From positions 183,364,001 through 183,428,000 of the forward strand of contig NC_060210.1 in the NCBI RefSeq assembly GCF_021130785.1: a stretch of DNA of 64,000 nt, given 5' to 3'. Shown piece after piece: positions 57,036 to 64,000 of this stretch. The notes under the pieces were generated by a model. The model ran no database searches. It was given only the letters and a program-made list of their open reading frames with translations, and was not told the origin of the DNA. This stretch comes from Homalodisca vitripennis (Eukaryota; Arthropoda; Insecta; Hemiptera; Cicadellidae). Both the position numbers and the translations under genes were made by a program. How positions within the stretch are numbered: position 1 is the first letter of the stretch; the number at the start of each line of letters is the position of its first letter.

Positions 57036-59920
57036 AAGTGTGTGTCAAAACTTAAACTTTTTAAATAGAGGTTTACAAAACTGCATGCACACCATAATGA
57101 GTTTAGGAAATAAATAATGGGCCCGTCTCCAAATCATTATAACTGCCCGCCCAGTCATTGCTTTATATACTTGTAAAATGTGTTATATAATTGTAAACAG
57201 CACTTTATTTTGTATAAAAATTTTATCTTCACCAGATCACGTGTTCATAACTTATAAAATTACTGAATGATTTAAATGTGCCAAAACTGTACTTTTACCT
57301 TTTACAATGTCGTCTTTCACGTCAATAACGTATACAATAGTTTATAATAAATAAAAAGCATGAGCCTAGAGATGAGATTTATTTTAAATTAATTAGAGTT
57401 GTTATATTCAACAATATAATTTGTAACAGATCCTGTGAGTAATGCAGTACTGAATCAGTCACTGCAATAACACGTATTAAAATGATATCGTGTGAATCAT
57501 TAATTGTTAAAGCTTTTGACGTAATTCCACCAAGTTGTATTGTATGTCTCAAGACATTGCAAAAGTTAAACTAATTGGCTTGGGAACTAACTAGAACTTC
57601 AGCAACAGAATGAATATAAAATAACATTAGTCTTGGTGTTTCTTCTCAAACTAGTTCCAGACTAAACTCTACTTGCCTCGAATTGCTTTCTTGTACTGAA
57701 CTCATAGTAATGATTACTAGATGAAAAATGTGTGTGTTTTATTCTTTATGAGTCTAATGCAGGCAGCATATATACTAATTGTGGCAAATAGTGGGTTTAT
57801 AAAACAAGGAAACGTGTATTAGACATGTATTATAAGTTTATAGCCAAACTTGGACACTTTGAATATTTTTAATCCAAATTTTTACTCGTTCCTTGAAAAC
57901 CCTGTACTAAGTGATAGTTTGTGCAAAACCCCAAAAATGGATTGGTAGAATTTTCTATTACTCTCTTGAGCTTCGATTTGTTGAAATTTCACTGTAATTT
58001 TTTCAATTGTCTAAGTTGGGGATGGAGTTTTAGACAAATGTTTCAGTCATCAACGGTCTCAAACCACAATTTATGATGGCGAATTACGTATATACTGAAC
58101 ATATATTTAATACTGCTTCTACTTACGTTTTCTTTTTTCCTTTCATGGTAGGAAAATAATAGTTTGGAGCATTTTTTCCTTCTAATTATCAATTTCTTAT
58201 TATGTGTTGTCTATGAATAAAAGTGACACAAAGGACTAAAATATTTAATCATTCATATTTTGTCAGTAGACACATGTGCATGAACATAAATTGAAAATAA
58301 CTTTTATTTTGGTCAAAAAGCACAAAATAGTATTCATGGGATCACAAGAGTTGTTGAAGTACGCTTATTTTATTAGAAAGGTGGGTGTATCATCAATTTA
58401 AAAAACACAAGACCTTTATAAATATGGATGATTGTGTTACTTAGAGTCGGAAGTTGGTGTGACATCTCAGCGAACATATTGTAATACTGTGTTTAGAAGC
58501 CATTACATTTTATATCTAATAAACCTGAATCTTCGCAACAGCCCCAGTTGTGAGGAAAGTGCATAACCGAATGTGGATTGATGCGGGACTGTTAATACAC
58601 ACAAAACACTACTCCATTGAAGCGAAGCCATTTGTCATATCAACTTCAATAATGATTCATCAGCTATAAATGTGGTTTGATTATAAATGATTTGTTGCCA
58701 TTATTGGTACATTTCATTTATCAAGAAACTTCTGGAAGTTCTGCACAGTAATGATTTATAACATAACGTTTTTAAGTAGGTAGCACTTGAGGAAATGAAT
58801 CACAAAATTCCTTTATTTTCAAATCTAATTTCTCGAACACCCTTTCAATGTAAATTTATTAATAAAAGCGTAATAATTTCTTGTATATTGACAGAACACT
58901 AATTAGCCTAGCTAACTGTTTCCAAAATATAAGGTTGGTAGAAATATGGCAATAAGTGCTGGTAATTTGTTTGTATATTGTTATATTAGAAAAATTTACT
59001 TTAGACTAGGAACACCTGTCTGCACGGCTTATGCTTTGAATTGAAAACGAAATATATAAGTTTTACATAAACACAAAATGAACAAAGTATGTGCTCTACA
59101 TTTGCACGCTTGCAACAGCTGTCATGTGCTGTGTTTTAAGGCAAGATTTCCTAGGTGTCTAATCTGCCATTTTTGGCACTGACTCAAACTGTGGGAACAG
59201 GCGCAGCTGTTTTCTTCACTGCCGATTACAGCAGTACTGTACGTCGCATTTCGATGTGAGACAGACAACTCCTCCGAGAGTAGTCAGTCCCGTACCCAGC
59301 AACGACAGAGGCGTGTTGTTAGTTCTAGTACAGTACATTGGTTGTTTGTTATTTCATTTTATTATAATTATGGTTAATCATTCTGTATTAATATTTATTT
59401 TATATTATTTATGTATTATTTGTTTAATTTTTATAGAATTATTTTGCTAAATATAAATGTTATTTACATTATGTGACGGTGTGTTTATAAATATTGAGTA
59501 TTATTTGGTTTTGGGTTAATTGAAATGTCACTTCAGTTAACTACTTCACATTTCTGCAGTGTTTTCCTTGCTCGGTATTATGTTGGAAAGAGAAATTCCA
59601 ACAACTAATGGGACAAGTTGAATATTTTGTACCTGTAAATTTAAAGTAAACTTTTGTAAGGAATTTAAAATGATAAAAAATCTAAATATTGTAAAACTTA
59701 CTATAACTTTATTATATTCTGAGCGAAATCCAAAACTATTACATAATATTGTGAAATAACTGCTTGCGTGTTAACGACACAAAAAATACTCGTCTGAAAT
59801 AAGAACATCCACCTAGACTAAATAAAAAGAGGAATTTTCAGCGTACTACTCTCTTGTAACTTAAAATATTTTATTTAAAATAATGTGAAAAAGTTTCAAT
59901 TCCTTATTAATCTAAATATA
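57036..59920. other. AT-rich non-coding stretch
   Basis: No gene recognised. 59190-59330 is GC-richer (CAGGCGCAGCTG, then CCTCCGAGAGTAGTCAGTC), and a 64-codon frame starts at 59256, but there is no motif and its C-terminal half is AT-driven hydrophobic sequence. Confidence 0.4.
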
Positions 59921-59929
59921 CAGAGTATA

Positions 59930-60230
59930 TGTGATTCACTGAAATATGTGATCCTGTGGGTAATAATATTAAATTTGGCACACAAATTGAAATAAAGTAG
60001 AGTTGAAATGAAAATAAATATTTGTGCTGTGTTTTTAACATTACCAAAATGGCGTGTGTTGAAATTTTTTAAATTAAAAAAAAACCACTATAGTTTTAAA
60101 ACTTGACTAGACGCCAACTATTTGAACGGTTTCATTGCGATTCCAACGGTACCTATTTCAACGAAATCCATCAATGCATAAGTTAGCATGACCCCTTATT
60201 TGAGGTAACCATTGGAGGTGTTTCTCACAG
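59930..60230 (+). repeat. Fragment of an unidentified DNA transposon-like repeat
   Basis: It opens with TATACAGAGTATATGTGATT, resembling the CAGRGT start of long-TIR mariner relatives. It then has CCAAAATGGCG, a phrase similar to CAAAATGGCGGC in the arm of the element at 20489. AATCCATCAATGCATAAG near 60165 resembles 4308-4335. No opposite end was found. Confidence 0.3.
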
Positions 60231-60633
60231 ATTTAGTTAGTTAAATAAATCTTTTGGATTTGCTTATTAGATTTATACAGCTAGAAATTTGAGGTGATAA
60301 CCGTAAGCAGAACTCAATGCAATATAATTGGCGTCATTTTGATGCTTTACATGAAAAATAAACTTTTCCGTTATAAAAACAGTCCTAAATAAATATTTCT
60401 TAAAATAAGGAGGCGCATGTTTAAGCTAAGAGTGCGCTGAAATCAGATCATGTCATCAAAACTTAACATTCAATTTTCACTGTATTATATGATTTTCTTT
60501 TTACAGAACTTAAAAGCTACTTGTGTTAGTATTTTACATGTTAAATCTTAATATATTGTACCCACTTATTTTTTAAAATTATTTCCTGTTTTGTTTCTCG
60601 TTGCCAATATAATTACCCTTAAGACCAATATTT

Positions 60634-60781
60634 GGTAACACTCAGTCAAATCCCATGACGTACATTATAATCGAACTCAGTGCTTCTTATATGGAAATGA
60701 AGTTTCGTGCAAAATTTCAAGCCTACGGATCGGTTCGTTTTTTTGAGATATTACACGGACGGCAGACAGATAGACAAGCAG
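60634..60781 (+). repeat. Dispersed repeat family D1, forward copy
   Basis: The order is GGTAACACTCAGTCAAATCC, ATCGAACTCAGTGCTTCTTA, GCAAAATTTCAAGCCTACGG, GATCGGTTCGTTTTTTTGAG, then a tail of CGGCAGACAGATAGACAAG. It is the best forward copy and shows the CAGA-rich tail expected at one end of the family. Confidence 0.75.
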
Positions 60782-60789
60782 GAATAAAT

Positions 60790-63700
60790 TAAATCTGTCC
60801 AGTCCCAAAAGTGATTGGCATCACTAAAGCACACGCAATAAATTTATTTTCTTTCAATTATGTTTAAACGTTCATTAAATACAACTATAACTGTGTTTTT
60901 ATTTTTGAACTTAAAGAATACTTACTTATGATTCACAAATATCTAGTAAGCAAACCTCTCGCTTGCTTGAATAAATAGCCAAAAATGCTAAAACAATATT
61001 AGATCTTAAGATGCAGCGTATTGTGTTTTACAAATGATTATTTAAGTATAGGAATTACAAAAGAAAGGTAATTGAATTTAACTAAGTACGAAAAACTAAT
61101 ACTATCTCCCAAAAGAGTAGTTTATATTTGTAAGGTATAACTGCAGAATAAAGTACCGATGGAATAAAATAACACTTCATGGCTAATATTAATTTATAGT
61201 ATTTGGTTATATATCGCGTTACAGTTAAGTTTAAATGAACTAAAACCCAGATCCAGAGAGAATTAATATACTACATTACAACGTCAGTTGGACATTGCTA
61301 CAGTTTTCATTATAGAGAATGAGTCACAACGGGGTGTACTGAAAGGATAGGTGAAACCGAGTTAGGATGGCAGACTAATAAAGCAGAACAGGGGCCACTG
61401 TTGTGTGTAGTACAGTTTGGGGTTGACGAGGCTCTTTTCAACACGTAACGAACTACTCTATTGTAGCACCATCACAAAGCCACTGTAGTTTCTCATTAGT
61501 TTATAGTTTAGCCACAAGGCAAACCTTCCACTTACCTCATAAGCGAATGATACATACTGCTGACAGTTTCAGCTATCAAGAGGTGAAGGACTAGATAGTC
61601 CTGTGATATATTCCAGGAATTCAAATGAATACTATATAAACTAAGACAAGTTAACTGCTTAAATTGTTCTTGAAATATCCTGCGGACAGAATGAAACGAA
61701 AAATCCAACAAAAACGTACTTATACCTCAGCTAAATCTCATAGAAGGGAAGAAAGGAACACAAAGTATCCTATGCAAAAATAACTTTTCTTCGACAATCT
61801 CAAGGATATAGCACAACTCCTTCTGGGAGGAATAGTTTCCAATTCCTTCCACGAAGAGACAGATAGAGCGATTGACACATAGATGATATATTTTCCAAGC
61901 CTCCTGAGTGGTGAGCTTCACTAAACCTCAGATAAATGAACGGTGATAAAAATATATCTATGAATCAAGACATTAAACTCAGTTTTCAGAGATAAAACAC
62001 TTTTCAATCTTTTACTAAAAAGATCTATTTTGTTGTTTTAGGGGTTTAACATTAATCATTAGAGCATTGGTGGAGGTCCAGCCTAACAAGCTGTTAGTTA
62101 TGTGTATGGGACTCCTCTTTGAAAATTGACAAACATAGGGACATGGAGGGTTGATGCTCCTCAAGAAATGTTTTCAAAACTACGCTTTAAAATATCTTTC
62201 CATGTTTATTTTTGATCGAGTACGTTTTGCTTTGGTTCAAATTTCAATATTCCACTTCTTTTCCTATATTAAATTGAGAGAGAATGATTTAGCAGCTAAT
62301 GGACATCACAGAAATTACTAACTATTCCATAGATAGTGGATTAAATCAATAAGCATTGTATCCGAGCCAAAACATGACACGAAAAGTATTAAATAAAATA
62401 CATTATTAAAAATATCTGACATTAAAAAAAAATACTTTTAAATTATTTTTTTGAGGTGAAAATGTTTTCCTATATTCTTACAGTAGACGTAGATAAAATT
62501 GAGTATACATTCATAAACATTTAGAAACTAAGAAAAAGAATTATGCTTTAGTACTCATAGTTATTTTCTTAGACTTAAAATTTTGTTACTTGCTTCATTT
62601 CTGTTATTCCATCAATCTATAGTATTTTTGTTGAATTAAATTTTGTACACAATGACTTATTATTGAGAACAACATTATGAATACCATATGTGCAAACATT
62701 GTTTAGGTAATGTATAAAATTATTCAGGAACTGTCAGGAAGTATTATGTTTCAAACTATTCAAAGCACATATTTTCCCTACTGTGGAATTCTATAATTCC
62801 CATGTTTTGACCAGGTAAACTTTACGGGAAGATAACGTGATTCTACTGCCGACACAAGCGTAGCAGGAATATTAAAATGTTGTTAGCTCGAAGGTAAACG
62901 CTGTATAATATGTAAAGGACGAGCTGATTTATATGCGGTTGTCTGTCGGAAATTATTTAATACCATTTCTAATTTATTTTGTAACTCTCTTAATCCAATC
63001 TATAGTTTTAATAGTTTTTGACAATATAATAGGTATACTGCCATGGTACGGTTAATTCATCAAGAAGAGTTTATCACAATCATTGGCTACTAAACCCCGG
63101 GTCTAGATGCCTAAGAACAGTATGAATGTCGTGAAACCATTTCTCTATATATTTAAATATTTGCAATTAACATTGTACCAAGTTCATTCGATAGTGTTTG
63201 AAAGTGTTGACACTGTTTTCAAAATAAATGAAATTGATTTAGATTTCTATATTTGAATTCTATAGTGGAATATTTATAAAATTAAAAATAACAAATATCC
63301 GTTTCGAAAATTCCAAATATAGCTAATATGTTTTTGTCTCAAGTTTATGCAGTAGACTCATGATATAATGTTAACAACAAATCATCGCAACAATTACATC
63401 ACCACAGCTGTTGTTCCATGATTTAATTGATTAGGATTATTAATTAAATACTTGCTAATTTATTAAAACTTTTTAAACTAATAACAAAATCATAACCAAT
63501 GTCTAGTAAATTCCTATATAACTCTATTTTCATACTAGATTTTTGACAAGATACGGATGCTTAATAAGAAACAAGTTTTTATTACATACATTTGACAGGA
63601 TCTTTAAACAATTATTTCACAAATTTAAAGACACGGATAGAAGCTTTCGCTACATTCAAGACCAGTGGGCTGTAGACCGGAGGGATTTTCAAAATAAGAA

Positions 63701-64000
63701 TACGACTGTATTCATCTCCGGGACCGTCAGAATTCCGTTGTCAATAATATTATTAAGGTTAGTTATGTGCTGTTTGTAGATTAATATGTTTCTTTGAAAC
63801 ACGAAAAATTATTTATTTCTTAGCCTATGATTAGTAGAAAACATGTGATGAAAAACAATCGCAAAAGTGTTATAGATATATTTGTAACTTCTATCTCAAC
63901 TGCGCTTGTGTATGACTTTGAAACTAATTAAAATTGTAAAAAAAATATTTTGAAATAAGACCAATTGTTTTATTATTTGTAACGTTGGTTACAAAATTGA
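60790..64000. other. AT-rich non-coding stretch to the window end
   Basis: No gene recognised. Frames at 61727-61921 (minus) and 63543-63779 (plus) are open without motifs. The latter contains a mixed-composition stretch (63640-63745) that could be an exon, but no convincing splice pair was seen. Confidence 0.45.

Noticed and set aside
1..64000. CRISPR array, bacterial operon or prophage
   Set aside because: The tandem repeats have no spacers of unique sequence, there are no ribosome binding sites with long ORFs, and the transposon content is animal.

Overview
This is about 64 kb of eukaryotic, almost certainly insect, nuclear DNA. It is strongly AT-rich, has long stretches without any convincing coding sequence, and is littered with decayed transposons, microsatellites and short dispersed repeats. 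A hemipteran is my best guess from the repeat types (long-TIR mariner-like elements, a 5S-derived SINE, dispersed repeats ending in CAGACAGA-like tails), but nothing in the window fixes the species. I found no complete host gene, no tRNA or rRNA gene and no CRISPR. Two short segments could be single exons of host genes with large introns (18489-18581 plus strand; 23801-23880 minus strand). Both are hypotheses.

Layout: 1.1-2.25 kb holds a 9-copy 85-bp tandem array joined to a small inverted-repeat element. 4.6-4.83 kb is a CpG-rich island with two NRF-1-like sites, a possible promoter. 11.5-15.1 kb is a transposon graveyard: an inverted pair of dispersed repeats, a retrotransposon Gag zinc-knuckle relic and a broken Helitron Rep/helicase N-terminal region. 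20.5-22.2 kb is a mariner-like element with about 435-bp terminal inverted repeats and a frameshifted, N-terminally deleted transposase. 22.7-23.0 kb is a 133-bp triplicate. 26-29.8 kb holds two 5'-truncated copies of what looks like the same LINE family and a 5S rRNA-derived SINE. 39.8-41.9 kb is a second, more decayed long-TIR mariner-like element, beside a probable LINE tail. 49.78-53.25 kb is a composite repeat element bracketed by (TA)n, containing a 178-bp satellite organised as a duplicated 895-bp pentamer. The rest is unremarkable AT-rich DNA with scattered short repeats.

The standout is 34.3-37.27 kb: roughly 3 kb of very GC-rich minisatellite in an AT-rich landscape. It is built from ~27-bp modules that share an invariant hairpin core (stem GGGC/GCCC, loop GTGTTGA). 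The three module types have different lower-stem sequences, yet each left arm is complementary to its own right arm. They are arranged mainly as ~91-bp triplets, with a second, longer subtype. That covarying design is not explained by coding capacity (the overlapping ORFs on both strands are by-products of the repeat) and is the best candidate here for something undescribed. The array also carries an unusual density of 1-3 nt indels that may be uncorrected long-read error.
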